Below, piece after piece: positions 53,807-62,072 of a DNA stretch of 64,000 nucleotides (its first letter is position 1; the number at the start of each line of letters is the position of its first letter). Both the position numbers and the translations under genes were made by a program. The stretch is from Thiomicrorhabdus marina. Lineage in GTDB: Bacteria > Pseudomonadota > Gammaproteobacteria > Thiomicrospirales > Thiomicrospiraceae. The DNA lies in the NCBI RefSeq assembly GCF_017571465.1, contig NZ_JAGETV010000002.1, positions 124,001 through 188,000 of the forward strand. The letters run 5' to 3'. The notes below the pieces were generated by a model. The model ran no database searches. It saw only the letters and a list, made by a program, of their open reading frames with translations, and was not told where the DNA came from.

Positions 53807-55134
53807 TGACGAACCTTAGAAACAAGAGAATAAAAAAACTTAGTTAAAAAAAACAACTTAACTTCGTTTCCATCGCAACTGGCATAAGGATTAAAGCGAT
53901 CAGAATAAAATTTAATAAACAAGTACAACCAAACCAAATAAAAAGCAAAGGAGTCAAACTGCAAATAAAAATAGAGAATTAAAACATATAGAAACCAAAA
54001 CCTTTTATCAAATAACAAATAAAGAACTAGCAAATATACAAATAAACCAAACTCAGATATCAACCTAAGATGCATATTAAAATAATTTGATTCATTTTTA
54101 TCTCGAGCTGAAAGAATCTCAGCCAAATAACCATTAGTATAGTTAGTAAAAGCTGCGTCAAAACCAGAGTGAAAGCTGTGCCAAGCATTCGACAATCCTG
54201 CCCCCCATAGAAAAACACCATCATCTGACATAACACCATAATATAAAGCCGAAGATCTAAAAAAACGCGCCGCAGAACTTGCATCAGAATTAATAATAGC
54301 AAGCAAAGAACCAGATGTATCAAAGCGACCTGGGACCAATAATTCCAAAATAGCAGGAGCAACACTATTCACGATAAAAAAAGAAATTAACATCACAGAC
54401 AACGCTAAAAAAGGTTTATTATAAAGAAAATAGAAAACCATTAACAAATAGAAAAAAACAACAAAATCCAGCATAAACCTAGCCGAATCTAAAAAGAAAA
54501 GCAATATGAAAAAATATAAAACCATAAGTACAGAAAGTCTATTTACAAAAAACTTATCAGCACCTATAACGACACCCAACATAATAAAGAACGGCAAAAT
54601 ACCAAACAAATGCAAACTAGAAAAAGAAGGCTCAGTAAACGAAAACTGAAACCGTTCTCCATAATTTCTGGATTGAATTAACTCATATAAAGAAATTACA
54701 GGTGAAACATTTAACTTAAAAGCAACAATGTAAACAACACCATAAACCAAAGAAAAAACATAACCATAAAAAACCATATTTAATAAATTGTTTTTTCTAT
54801 ACTGCAACTCTTTTTGACTTGAATAATTCTCCAAATACAAGCTAAGCGAGAGTAAAAAAGAGAATCCTAATACAAGCGCCACAAAATTCCTAACTACAAG
54901 ATTAAACTCCGGCTCGTACCAAAAAAAACGAATACATGAAACCATAATCACAACTAGCATAAAAATAAATGGTGTCGTAATTTTGTTAGTAACCTTACCT
55001 CTTCTAGCAAACAATGACAAAAGTGCGTATAAGAAAAAAAAATAAGGAGATACTGCAGCCCAACCACTAGAAGGAGCAAAACTAAGATTATCAAATGGAA
55101 TTAAAAAAACCGCGAATAAAAAAAGCTTATCCAT
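53803..55134 (-). CDS. Wzy-like O-antigen/EPS polymerase
   Basis: 443 residues, about 11-12 membrane helices, extremely AT-rich codons. Wzy proteins share almost no sequence; the call rests on topology, a large periplasmic loop (about 265-345) with G-A-G-L-S-N-A-W-H-S, and neighbours. It is coupled to WcaI by a 4-nt overlap and starts 1 bp from the upstream GT4 stop. Likely polymerase of the WcaJ-initiated polymer. Confidence 0.8.
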   Translation of the reverse strand: MDKLFLFAVFLIPFDNLSFAPSSGWAAVSPYFFFLYALLSLFARRGKVTNKITTPFIFMLVVIMVSCIRFFWYEPEFNLVVRNFVALVLGFSFLLSLSLYLENYSSQKELQYRKNNLLNMVFYGYVFSLVYGVVYIVAFKLNVSPVISLYELIQSRNYGERFQFSFTEPSFSSLHLFGILPFFIMLGVVIGADKFFVNRLSVLMVLYFFILLFFLDSARFMLDFVVFFYLLMVFYFLYNKPFLALSVMLISFFIVNSVAPAILELLVPGRFDTSGSLLAIINSDASSAARFFRSSALYYGVMSDDGVFLWGAGLSNAWHSFHSGFDAAFTNYTNGYLAEILSARDKNESNYFNMHLRLISEFGLFVYLLVLYLLFDKRFWFLYVLILYFYLQFDSFAFYLVWLYLFIKFYSDRFNPYASCDGNEVKLFFLTKFFYSLVSKVRQ

Positions 55135-55135
55135 T

Positions 55136-56374
55136 TTAGTCTCTTAATCTAAAGGCATCATCTATGATGCTTTCATACTGTATTCTTACGGCTTCTAAGC
55201 TAAACTTCTCGATTATTCTATCTCGAGCCTCTTTTTCCACCTCAGATACCCTATCTTTTTCCATAAGCATCACTTCTAGAATCTTATTAGCAAACTGTGA
55301 AGCATCATAGGGTTCTACTAAAAAACCTGTAACATCATCTACAACAATGTCTTTCAAGCCAGATGTATTAAAACAAACAACTAGTTTTCCTGAAGCCTGA
55401 GCTTCCGCAGCAACCTGACCAAATGCTTCAACTATTGAGGGAACCAAAACACAATCAGCTATGTTGTAAACCCGATTCAACTCTTCAGGAGAAGAAATAT
55501 GTCCTAATGATATTTTTTCAAAAAAATAATCCTTATCAACATAAGCCGCTTGCTCACCAAAAGTAACTATTTTAATTTTCCTAAAATGCTTCGGGATTAT
55601 TTCCTTCAAAACCCTCAAGGATTCTTCAAGCACAGCCCCACCCTTTATTTTATTTTTACTTCCGTCAATAGCTCCAAATACAAGTACGAAATCATTTGGT
55701 TCTAGCCCAAAATACTCTCTTAATTCTAACTCATTCTTAATCGGGTAAAATAAGTCAGTATTAATAGGGTTTGGTAGCAATCTAATATCAAAACCATTTA
55801 AAATTAAACTTTTGCTAGCTCTCTCTCGCATCCAGTTCGAAGGCACAGTCACAATAATTCTATCCTTCAAGCCTGCAACCTGACTCATCTTTATCTTCCA
55901 GATTAAATAGTTCCAATTAACACCAAACTCTCCCATCCTGAAAAAATTATAACCCAAGTAATACCTATCATCATTTAATCTAGCATAATGCTCGGAACCA
56001 AGATAAAACCATTCATCATGTAAAGTCAAAACTGTACCACATGGGATTTTATTTATATCAAAAACACTTAAGGTATCATTATTAACCCAGTGAACATTAA
56101 AAATCACATCATTTTGCTGAAGCTTTCTGATTACAGGAGAATAGGAAAAGAAATTCAATGAATGTTTTATAGGATTTACATCATAAAATGTAAACTTAAA
56201 AACCATATAACCTATTAGCCTTTTTACAAACTGAAAACTTATTTTACGAACCTCATCTTGAGATACAGACATAACTTTGAACTTAGAGTTCAGTAAATTC
56301 TTAAATTTACCTGCCGCAATCCCAGCGCCGCCCTTATAAAAGGAATATGATATAAACATTACTTTTAGATTCAA
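55136..56374 (-). CDS. Glycosyltransferase family 4
   Basis: 412 residues. N-terminal V-M-F-I-S-Y-S-F-Y-K-G-G-A-G-I-A-A, then L-H-D-E-W-F-Y-L-G-S acceptor-side motif, V-F-G-A-I-D-G-S-K-N-K-I-K-G-G at the donor domain (about 230) and V-P-S-I-V-E-A-F-G-Q-V-A-A-E-A-Q-A-S-G near 315 (E-x7-E). The TTG at 56374 keeps the first beta strand complete; an ATG five codons later is the alternative. The gene is very AT-rich. Confidence 0.88.
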   Translation of the reverse strand: MNLKVMFISYSFYKGGAGIAAGKFKNLLNSKFKVMSVSQDEVRKISFQFVKRLIGYMVFKFTFYDVNPIKHSLNFFSYSPVIRKLQQNDVIFNVHWVNNDTLSVFDINKIPCGTVLTLHDEWFYLGSEHYARLNDDRYYLGYNFFRMGEFGVNWNYLIWKIKMSQVAGLKDRIIVTVPSNWMRERASKSLILNGFDIRLLPNPINTDLFYPIKNELELREYFGLEPNDFVLVFGAIDGSKNKIKGGAVLEESLRVLKEIIPKHFRKIKIVTFGEQAAYVDKDYFFEKISLGHISSPEELNRVYNIADCVLVPSIVEAFGQVAAEAQASGKLVVCFNTSGLKDIVVDDVTGFLVEPYDASQFANKILEVMLMEKDRVSEVEKEARDRIIEKFSLEAVRIQYESIIDDAFRLRD

Positions 56375-56601
56375 AATCTTAACCCAATAAAAACTAGAGA
56401 AATAACAAACATAAAAACTGCCTCATTTTAAATAGAAATTCATCCATTGAAATATCAACAGTTAAAAACCTAGAAAAGAAAAGCAATCCTGCAACTGGAA
56501 CGACATAATAAATTAAATCAGAACATAGATTTACCTTAAACCAAGTGTAAATAAACAGAAAAATTTGAAATATTGCATAAAATGAAAATCCAATTTAGTA
56601 G
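56375..56601. other. AT-rich gap upstream of the GT4 gene, ended by the IS5 left terminus
   Basis: No ORF or repeat visible; together with the IS non-coding end (to 56736) it makes about 360 bp without a gene. Because the IS separates this operon part from its upstream genes, the transcription start for the 55-38 kb genes may lie here or in the IS end. Confidence 0.4.
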
Positions 56602-57786
56602 GGAAACGCGTAACAAGTCCAACTTGCTTATCTTTTTGACCTCAAACTCCAGATTTTGCTGAATTCCAAGCATTATTCTGCCATTTACCCCCTAAATTTC
56701 ACCAAAAACAGCGAATTCAGGTGATGTTAGACACACCTATCCCGCATTTCGTCGAATCAGTTGGTCAATTTTGAACACGTTGGCGAGCGTAAATAACATC
56801 GCAAGCTTGTTATCATTATTAGCCAGCCCACGATAACGGGTCTTGGTGAAACCAAATTGCCGTTTGATAATGCGAAACGGGTGCTCAACTTTCGCACGAA
56901 GACTCGATATGCCGTATTCAATGTTCAACGCGACTTTGTTTTTGCGTGGGTGCTTTTTCAAAGCCGCCGTTTTGCTTGGGCGTTGAGAGATAAACCAATC
57001 TACATCATACTTTTCCAGTTCTTCTCGTTTCTGTGCGCCAAGGTATCCGGCATCGGCAAACACCGCGGACTCCTCACCATGCAATAGCTTATGCGCTTGA
57101 TTTAAGTCATGCTCATTGGCGGCGGTGGTGCTAAATGAATGGACAATGCCGAGTCTGGCATCGACTCCGATGTGCGCTTTCATACCGAAATAGTATTGGT
57201 TGCCTTTCTTGGTCTGGTGCATCTCGGGATCGCGTGTTCCTGTTTTATTCTTGGTCGAACTGGGCGCATCGATAATCGTGGCATCAATTAAAGAGCCTTC
57301 TTTCAAGAAAACATTCGCATCGACTAACCACTGATTCACTTCCTCAAAAATTTGCCGAAATAGATGGTGTTTTTCCAGAAGATGACGGAAATTCATAATG
57401 GTACAACTATCTGGAATCGCTTGATTGAGTGACAAGCCAGCAAACTGGCGCATTGAGGCAATCTCATAAAGCGCATCCTCCATCGCTTCATCCGCAAGGT
57501 TATACCAGTTTTGCATGCAATGAATACGCAGCATGGTGGAAAACGGATAGGGTCTACGTCCATTGCCGGCTTTTGGATAATACGGTTCAATAATCGCTTC
57601 AAACCGTTTCCACGGCATCAGCTTTTCCATTCGACCAAGAAACACCTGCTTACGAGTCTGATACTTTTTTTGCGCGAATTCGCTGTCTGAAAAGCTGAGT
57701 TGAGTCATGAAAACTAATCCAAAATAGTCAAAAGAGTGGGAATTATCTCACAGAGACCAAAACGAGGGACTTGTTACGCGTTTCCT
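56602..57786. mobile_element. IS5-family insertion sequence
   Basis: About 1,185 bp bounded by perfect 19-bp inverted repeats GGAAACGCGTAACAAGTCC (56602-56620; complement at 57768-57786). It carries one complete transposase gene. The flanks (ending TTAGTAG and beginning TTAATAA) resemble each other but give no perfect target duplication. Inserted between two glycosyltransferase genes. Confidence 0.92.
56737..57708 (-). CDS. IS5-family transposase (DDE)
   Basis: 323 residues, intact. N-terminal DUF772-type region (M-P-W-K-R-F-E ... [13 protein letters not shown]), catalytic Asp in D-A-T-I-I-D-A-P, second Asp in F-A-D-A-G-Y-L-G, and the [17 protein letters not shown] segment with the catalytic Glu. 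Motifs and size are those of the IS5 group of the IS5 family. No frameshift is visible, so the element may be active. Confidence 0.95.
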   Translation of the reverse strand: MTQLSFSDSEFAQKKYQTRKQVFLGRMEKLMPWKRFEAIIEPYYPKAGNGRRPYPFSTMLRIHCMQNWYNLADEAMEDALYEIASMRQFAGLSLNQAIPDSCTIMNFRHLLEKHHLFRQIFEEVNQWLVDANVFLKEGSLIDATIIDAPSSTKNKTGTRDPEMHQTKKGNQYYFGMKAHIGVDARLGIVHSFSTTAANEHDLNQAHKLLHGEESAVFADAGYLGAQKREELEKYDVDWFISQRPSKTAALKKHPRKNKVALNIEYGISSLRAKVEHPFRIIKRQFGFTKTRYRGLANNDNKLAMLFTLANVFKIDQLIRRNAG

Positions 57787-57858
57787 TAATAAATGGGAGA
57801 AAAAAATAAAGCATTGTCAGCCACTATTCTAAAATATATTATAAATATTAAAAACCAT

Positions 57859-58893
57859 TTAACTAGAACCCTTTATTATCAGTTGCGTTGCTTTTTTTCC
57901 AATAATTTTTTTCACCATACTCTTAAGTCTTAATTGTATTCTAGAAATGTAGAAATACAGAGCACGAATGGAGTATTTATGGGATGCAGATACTTTAGAA
58001 TACTCATTAAGCACTTTCTCTCTTTGAACATATGAAACCCCTCCAACTTCAATCGTTGAGATTATTGTTCCAACATACTTAAATAAACAACCCTTAACAT
58101 AAGCATTATAAATAACATCGAAGTCAGCAGCTAACTTAAAGCTAATATTATACTTATTGGATTTATGATATCTTGTATTCAGAAAGGTACTTTGATGCGA
58201 AAAACACATACCTTTCCAAAGATTGCCAAGGTTTGTTTTGGCTTTAAATACTTTTTTAAAATCTCCGTAATCGGCTAAGACATCACCGAACAACACTATT
58301 TCTTCATATTTCTTTTCAAGGAAGATATCTTTAAGTGTCGTTGGCGCATGAAACCTATCCCCACCATTCATAAAGTTAATCCATTCACCTGTGGCTAAAT
58401 CAATGCCTTTATTCATCGCATCGTAGATACCCTTGTCTTTTTCAGACACCCAGTAGTCGATGGCGTGATCGTATTTTTTGATGATGTCGAGGGTACCGTC
58501 GGTGGAGCCGCCGTCGATAATGATGTATTCGACATTGTCGTAGGTTTGATTGATGACGCTGAGAATGGTTTCCTCTAAAAATTGTTCGCCGTTATAGACC
58601 ACGGTGACGACAGTGATGAGGGGTTTGTTAGATCCTTCACTTCGTTCAGGATGACAGACTGCACCCGCAATCATGGTTTCATTTGGAATTAACCCACCGA
58701 CTTTAAAGTAGCCTTTTGTACGCAAGCCGCCTTCGCCTTGGCGGTTTTCACCGGCCGGTAGAAATACTTGGGTTTCAAACTGATCTTCTGGCTTGGCCGA
58801 TTGCTTGATTAAATCTGCAATCACTTCCGGCTCAGATTTGACCATTCGGCGGGTGGTGCTGTAGGTTTCATCAAGAGTTACTATTTTATTCAC
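57859..58893 (-). CDS. Glycosyltransferase family 2 with N-terminal extension and in-frame repeat insert
   Basis: 344 residues, GTG start overlapping the upstream gene by 8 nt. Residues 1-65 form an extension (with L-P-A-G-E-N-R-Q-G-E-G-G-L-R-T-K-G-Y-F-K) known from one GT2 group; the GT2 domain begins at K-P-L-I-T-V-V-T-V-V-Y-N-G (about 90) with D-G-G-S-T-D-G-T, K-D-K-G-I-Y-D-A-M-N-K-G and F-M-N-G-G-D. Between them lies CHPERSEGS, encoded by a dispersed repeat. Base composition drops sharply after about 58400, so the 3' half is AT-rich and likely recombinant. Confidence 0.87.
   Translation of the reverse strand: MNKIVTLDETYSTTRRMVKSEPEVIADLIKQSAKPEDQFETQVFLPAGENRQGEGGLRTKGYFKVGGLIPNETMIAGAVCHPERSEGSNKPLITVVTVVYNGEQFLEETILSVINQTYDNVEYIIIDGGSTDGTLDIIKKYDHAIDYWVSEKDKGIYDAMNKGIDLATGEWINFMNGGDRFHAPTTLKDIFLEKKYEEIVLFGDVLADYGDFKKVFKAKTNLGNLWKGMCFSHQSTFLNTRYHKSNKYNISFKLAADFDVIYNAYVKGCLFKYVGTIISTIEVGGVSYVQREKVLNEYSKVSASHKYSIRALYFYISRIQLRLKSMVKKIIGKKATQLIIKGSS
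58631..58656. repeat. GTCATCCTGAACGAAGTGAA-type repeat inserted in frame in a GT2 gene
   Basis: On the plus strand GATCCTTCACTTCGTTCAGG plus ATGACA; the same family as the GTCATTCTGAACGGAGTGAA blocks in the 49-50 kb array. Read in frame as C-H-P-E-R-S-E-G-S. Confidence 0.85.
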
Positions 58894-59221
58894 TTAGGGT
58901 TTCCACTTCTTTCCTATCTGTGAGTGCTTTTAGCCACTCGATAGGGCTCAAATTATCAAATATCATTTCGGCAGTTTTACCGCCGCTGGTCTTTACAAAT
59001 TCTTCGGCAAACAGTCGAAACAAGCCAGCTTTAGGCGTTTCATTGTCTTTTAGTTGAACAGACACACGATTCATCAGCGTATCGTTTACCGCCTCGCCAT
59101 ACAAGTGGTTGAGTAATTTTGCAAAAGTCTCTTCTTTGATTGTAACCAAATGCTTGGCAAAACTGCCATCACTGATGCCACCCAGCTGACGGACTTCATA
59201 TTCAAAAGCCTGTTTTAGCAA
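58886..59221 (-). CDS. Hypothetical protein, probable 3' half of a frameshifted gene
   Basis: 111 residues from a TTG with no RBS. I do not recognise the family. Helical, acidic C-terminus (EWLKALTDRKEVETLSE). The frame is open upstream of the TTG, and continuing it gives ...Y-Q-N-S-P-L-L-K-Q-A-F-E-Y-E-V-R-Q-L-G-G, which reads like an uninterrupted helix continuing from the preceding ORF (59202-59516). A one-base change near 59225 would fuse the two into one protein of about 210 residues. It is followed by GT2 with an 8-nt overlap. Confidence 0.55.
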   Translation of the reverse strand: MLKQAFEYEVRQLGGISDGSFAKHLVTIKEETFAKLLNHLYGEAVNDTLMNRVSVQLKDNETPKAGLFRLFAEEFVKTSGGKTAEMIFDNLSPIEWLKALTDRKEVETLSE

Positions 59222-59516
59222 AGGACTGTTGGTATTTCAGCTCAATCTCATAAACCAAATTGCGAACTTTGGTTTCAGTCATCTTTAAATCTAACGACAT
59301 TTCATGAAAGTCAGTTTGACCTTTTTCATTCTTGAACTGACCGTCTTTGAGCAATAAGTGAAGCAAATAAATTTCACATTCACGCTTAGGCATAGCACCA
59401 AAACCGTTTACTAGAAACTTATCAAGAAACAGCTCGCAAAACGAATGAGCATTGTTAATCTTCCATAAACCCTTCTGCACTACCCTAAAGCCTTGAATTT
59501 TTTTAAGATAAATCAT
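59202..59516 (-). CDS. Hypothetical protein, probable 5' half of a frameshifted gene
   Basis: 104 residues; family not recognised. C-terminal part (D-F-H-E-M-S-L-D-L-K-M-T-E-T-K-V-R-N-L-V-Y-E-I-E-L-K) looks like a winged-helix DNA-binding segment. The end (SFAKTGF) overlaps the next ORF by 20 nt in another frame, and the junction looks like a frameshift. Overlaps the TagD-like gene by 14 nt. If intact as one gene it could be a regulator of the locus, but this is inference. Confidence 0.55.
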   Translation of the reverse strand: MIYLKKIQGFRVVQKGLWKINNAHSFCELFLDKFLVNGFGAMPKRECEIYLLHLLLKDGQFKNEKGQTDFHEMSLDLKMTETKVRNLVYEIELKYQQSFAKTGF

Positions 59517-59958
59517 TCTTTATCTGTTCTAGAATTGCAAAGGCTTTATCAAAATCATCCTTCCTTAACAAAATATCACGTATTGCTGTTTTTAATTCAG
59601 TAGATGAAATACCTTCTGTTCTCTTTAAATATACTACTTCAACTATATCATTTAAAAAATCAAACTTTCCTTTCCAGTCATCTCCCATTGCGAAAACATC
59701 AACATCATACTTTTCTATATCAGATTTCTTTTGTTCCCAGTTTGACTCTTTAATAACAAGATCAACACATTTTAAGCCAGAAACAATTTCAGCTCGTTGC
59801 TCCCAAGGAATTATTGTTTTTTTTCCTTTCAAAGAATTAAACTCATCAGAAGAAACTGCAACAATCAACTTATCACCGAGGTTTGAAAGCCTCTCTAGCA
59901 ACCTAAGGTGTCCTACATGAAAAAGATCAAAGGTTCCATAAGTTATAACAGTTTTCAT
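59503..59958 (-). CDS. TagD-like cytidylyltransferase (glycerol-3-phosphate type)
   Basis: Probably makes CDP-glycerol (or a related CDP-alcohol). 151 residues: Y-G-T-F-D-L-F-H-V-G-H-L-R-L-L (HxGH nucleotide-binding motif, 8-22), W-E-Q-R-A-E-I-V, G-D-D-W-K-G-K-F-D and R-T-E-G-I-S-S-T (about 115-122), in the order and spacing of TagD/GCT. The C-terminal 20-30 residues are extra. It overlaps the LicD-like gene by 4 nt (ATGA), so the two products are probably needed together. Confidence 0.85.
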   Translation of the reverse strand: MKTVITYGTFDLFHVGHLRLLERLSNLGDKLIVAVSSDEFNSLKGKKTIIPWEQRAEIVSGLKCVDLVIKESNWEQKKSDIEKYDVDVFAMGDDWKGKFDFLNDIVEVVYLKRTEGISSTELKTAIRDILLRKDDFDKAFAILEQIKNDLS

Positions 59959-60587
59959 TTTTTTCCTAAAATAATTTTTAATAGTTTAATAATAAATCCA
60001 GGTAAAATCTTTCTAAGTAGTGATTTTATTTTTGAAGAGAATGACTTGACTTCTGCTGGCTTATTTTTAATAGGTGTTTTCCAAGTTTTTCCATAGGCAA
60101 ACTCTAAAAAATCTTCAACTGTTCCAGGCGCATTAAAAATACAGCCTAAAAACTCAATTTTTGAAGTTTTTTTAAAAAACCTATTTGGCAAAAAGTCACC
60201 ATTACACTTCCGTCCACCAAAAGACTTTTTGAATATATAAATATCAATGTAATCATTTTTTCTAATTACTGACAAAAGGTCATTTTCATATCTTGCTACC
60301 TCGAAACCTTTTTCTCTTAGAAAAAAAAGCAAGTCGATAACTTTAATTCTATCTTCATCCAATATGTATATATCTGCATCTTCATCATGAGAAATAAAAT
60401 CATTATCTCTATATGCCCCAAGTAAAGTTCCATAAATTAAACCAAAAAACACACCATCTTTATCCAAAACAGACTTTAATAAAAGTAGATTTTCCGATGC
60501 TATAGATTTATCAATAATTTTTCGGCCATAATATAAGGCGGTTGGCTCATACTCATACCCCCCGCTACTTGTTTTTATTTTTTCCAT
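59955..60587 (-). CDS. LicD/fukutin-like phosphotransferase
   Basis: 210 residues from ATG 60587 (AGAG RBS); a GTG three codons earlier is possible. It has the LicD nucleotidyltransferase motif: Y-G-T-L-L-G-A-Y-R-D-N-D-F-I-S-H-D-E-D-A-D-I (about 52-73), with the conserved Asp pair, and a C-terminal basic amphipathic helix that may bind the membrane. LicD proteins transfer phosphocholine or other CDP-activated groups to glycans. Given the coupled TagD-like gene, transfer of glycerol phosphate is the likelier reaction (inference). Confidence 0.8.
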   Translation of the reverse strand: MEKIKTSSGGYEYEPTALYYGRKIIDKSIASENLLLLKSVLDKDGVFFGLIYGTLLGAYRDNDFISHDEDADIYILDEDRIKVIDLLFFLREKGFEVARYENDLLSVIRKNDYIDIYIFKKSFGGRKCNGDFLPNRFFKKTSKIEFLGCIFNAPGTVEDFLEFAYGKTWKTPIKNKPAEVKSFSSKIKSLLRKILPGFIIKLLKIILGKK

Positions 60588-61902
60588 AAACAACACTCTT
60601 TAAAACAAACGCAAATATAAAAATACCCTTATTATGCGTATTCTGTATAAAATCCATTTTATTATCAAAGTAATTCAAAACATAATTTGCAAAAGCTAGA
60701 GATATGAGAGATGAGATTGCTGCTCCAACAATGCCGTATTTTGGTATTAATAAAAAATTAAGAATCACATTCAATATGGCACCAATAACAGTTCTTGATG
60801 CAACTTTTTTCAACATATTTTCTGCCGTTAGATATCTTCCTGATACAGAACCAAGTGCCGTAAATGCAGATGCAAACATCAAAATCACTAATACAATTGC
60901 AGAACCTTTATATTCCACACCATAGGTTAAATTAATTAACAGATCACCAACGAGAAGTATAATAAAAAAAACCAACATACTCGTCCAAAAAACAAATGCT
61001 GATAAATAAACTAAGAACCTTTCATACTTTAAAACATCATCTTTAAGCTTAACAATTAAAGGAAAAACTGAAATTGTTAAAACATATGGAAACATAACCC
61101 AAGCAAGATACAAATTCACAGCGGCTGAATATAAACCGTTATAGTATGATCCAATCATGTACTGAATCATAACCTGATCTGACTTCATATAAATCAATAC
61201 TGCTATGCCAGTTATAATTTGTGGCCATGAGTCTTTAAGCAGTTGTTTGGCGATACTGAGATCAAAGTGTTTGTAAAAGCTGCTGTGCTGATTTATTTTG
61301 TAGGCAATAAAGTAGCTAATCGCTAAGCTGAAGGCATCAAACGCGGTAACCAGCACAAACCAAATCAATTCGGCTTCATTAAGCACGAGGTAGATTTTAA
61401 TGACCGACGATAATGCAAGCTGGATCACTTTGCATATCGAGACAATTTTGGCGAGCACTTGAGATTGAAAGTAGAACTCAACTACTTCAAAACTCTGAAA
61501 AATCAGCCCGGCGGCGATTATAAAGATAAAAGTGTTGGTGGTGGCATCATTACTGGTGAAAGGCACAATGACCGCCATCAGCCCCATGACCATAAACGCG
61601 CCAATGATTTTTAGCCAAAAGGCGGTGCCAAGAAAAACATCGCGCTTTTCGGGGAAATTGACGAGTTCGCGCACCATAATGCCGTCTAACCCGAGTTTGG
61701 CAATGCCGCCAAAGATGGCGGTAAAGGCCAGCACATAGCTAAACAGACCAAATTGCTCTGGGCCAAGATAACGCGCTACCCAGATGCCGACAAACAGGCC
61801 GGCAATAATGCGCAAGAATTGTTCGGCCATCATCCAGCTGGTGTTTGTAAAGTAGCGGATGAAGCCTTGGTGGTTTTTAAGTGCAAGTAATTTAGAAATC
61901 AA
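60565..61902 (-). CDS. wzx: Wzx-like oligosaccharide flippase (MOP superfamily)
   Basis: Moves the Und-PP-linked repeat unit to the periplasmic face. 445 residues, 12 or so membrane helices; N-terminal [33 protein letters not shown] region typical of the family. The start is a TTG that overlaps the stop of a truncated ugd ORF; no better start exists before Met24. Base composition changes abruptly near 61220: the 5' half is GC-richer and the 3' half very AT-rich, indicating a recombinant gene. Confidence 0.88.
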   Translation of the reverse strand: MISKLLALKNHQGFIRYFTNTSWMMAEQFLRIIAGLFVGIWVARYLGPEQFGLFSYVLAFTAIFGGIAKLGLDGIMVRELVNFPEKRDVFLGTAFWLKIIGAFMVMGLMAVIVPFTSNDATTNTFIFIIAAGLIFQSFEVVEFYFQSQVLAKIVSICKVIQLALSSVIKIYLVLNEAELIWFVLVTAFDAFSLAISYFIAYKINQHSSFYKHFDLSIAKQLLKDSWPQIITGIAVLIYMKSDQVMIQYMIGSYYNGLYSAAVNLYLAWVMFPYVLTISVFPLIVKLKDDVLKYERFLVYLSAFVFWTSMLVFFIILLVGDLLINLTYGVEYKGSAIVLVILMFASAFTALGSVSGRYLTAENMLKKVASRTVIGAILNVILNFLLIPKYGIVGAAISSLISLAFANYVLNYFDNKMDFIQNTHNKGIFIFAFVLKSVVYGKNKNK

Positions 61903-62045
61903 GCCAAATCCACCAGTGATTTTTTATTGTTCAACAAATCAATCTTTTCCGGCACAATATCCAAAGCCATAACTTCATAATTTTGTGCCAACAAAACGGC
62001 CAATGAAAGGCCTACGTAACCCGTACCCGCTACTGCTATTTTCAT
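61899..62045 (-). pseudogene. ugd: Truncated 5' fragment of ugd
   Basis: Begins with ATG at 62045 and encodes the first ~43 residues of Ugd ([20 protein letters not shown] and onward to L-L-N-N-K-K-S), then runs into five unrelated codons and TGA. Over about 117 bp it differs from the complete ugd (41784 downward) at about nine positions by my count. Its stop codon overlaps the TTG start of wzx. It is a recombination scar or remnant of an earlier gene order. Confidence 0.88.
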
Positions 62046-62072
62046 AACTACCCTTTTACAAATCATGCCAAC

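Noticed and set aside
56590-57800. Target-site duplication for the IS5 element
   Set aside because: The flanks are similar (TTAGTAG and TTAATAA) but not identical at any sensible length, so I do not claim a duplication.
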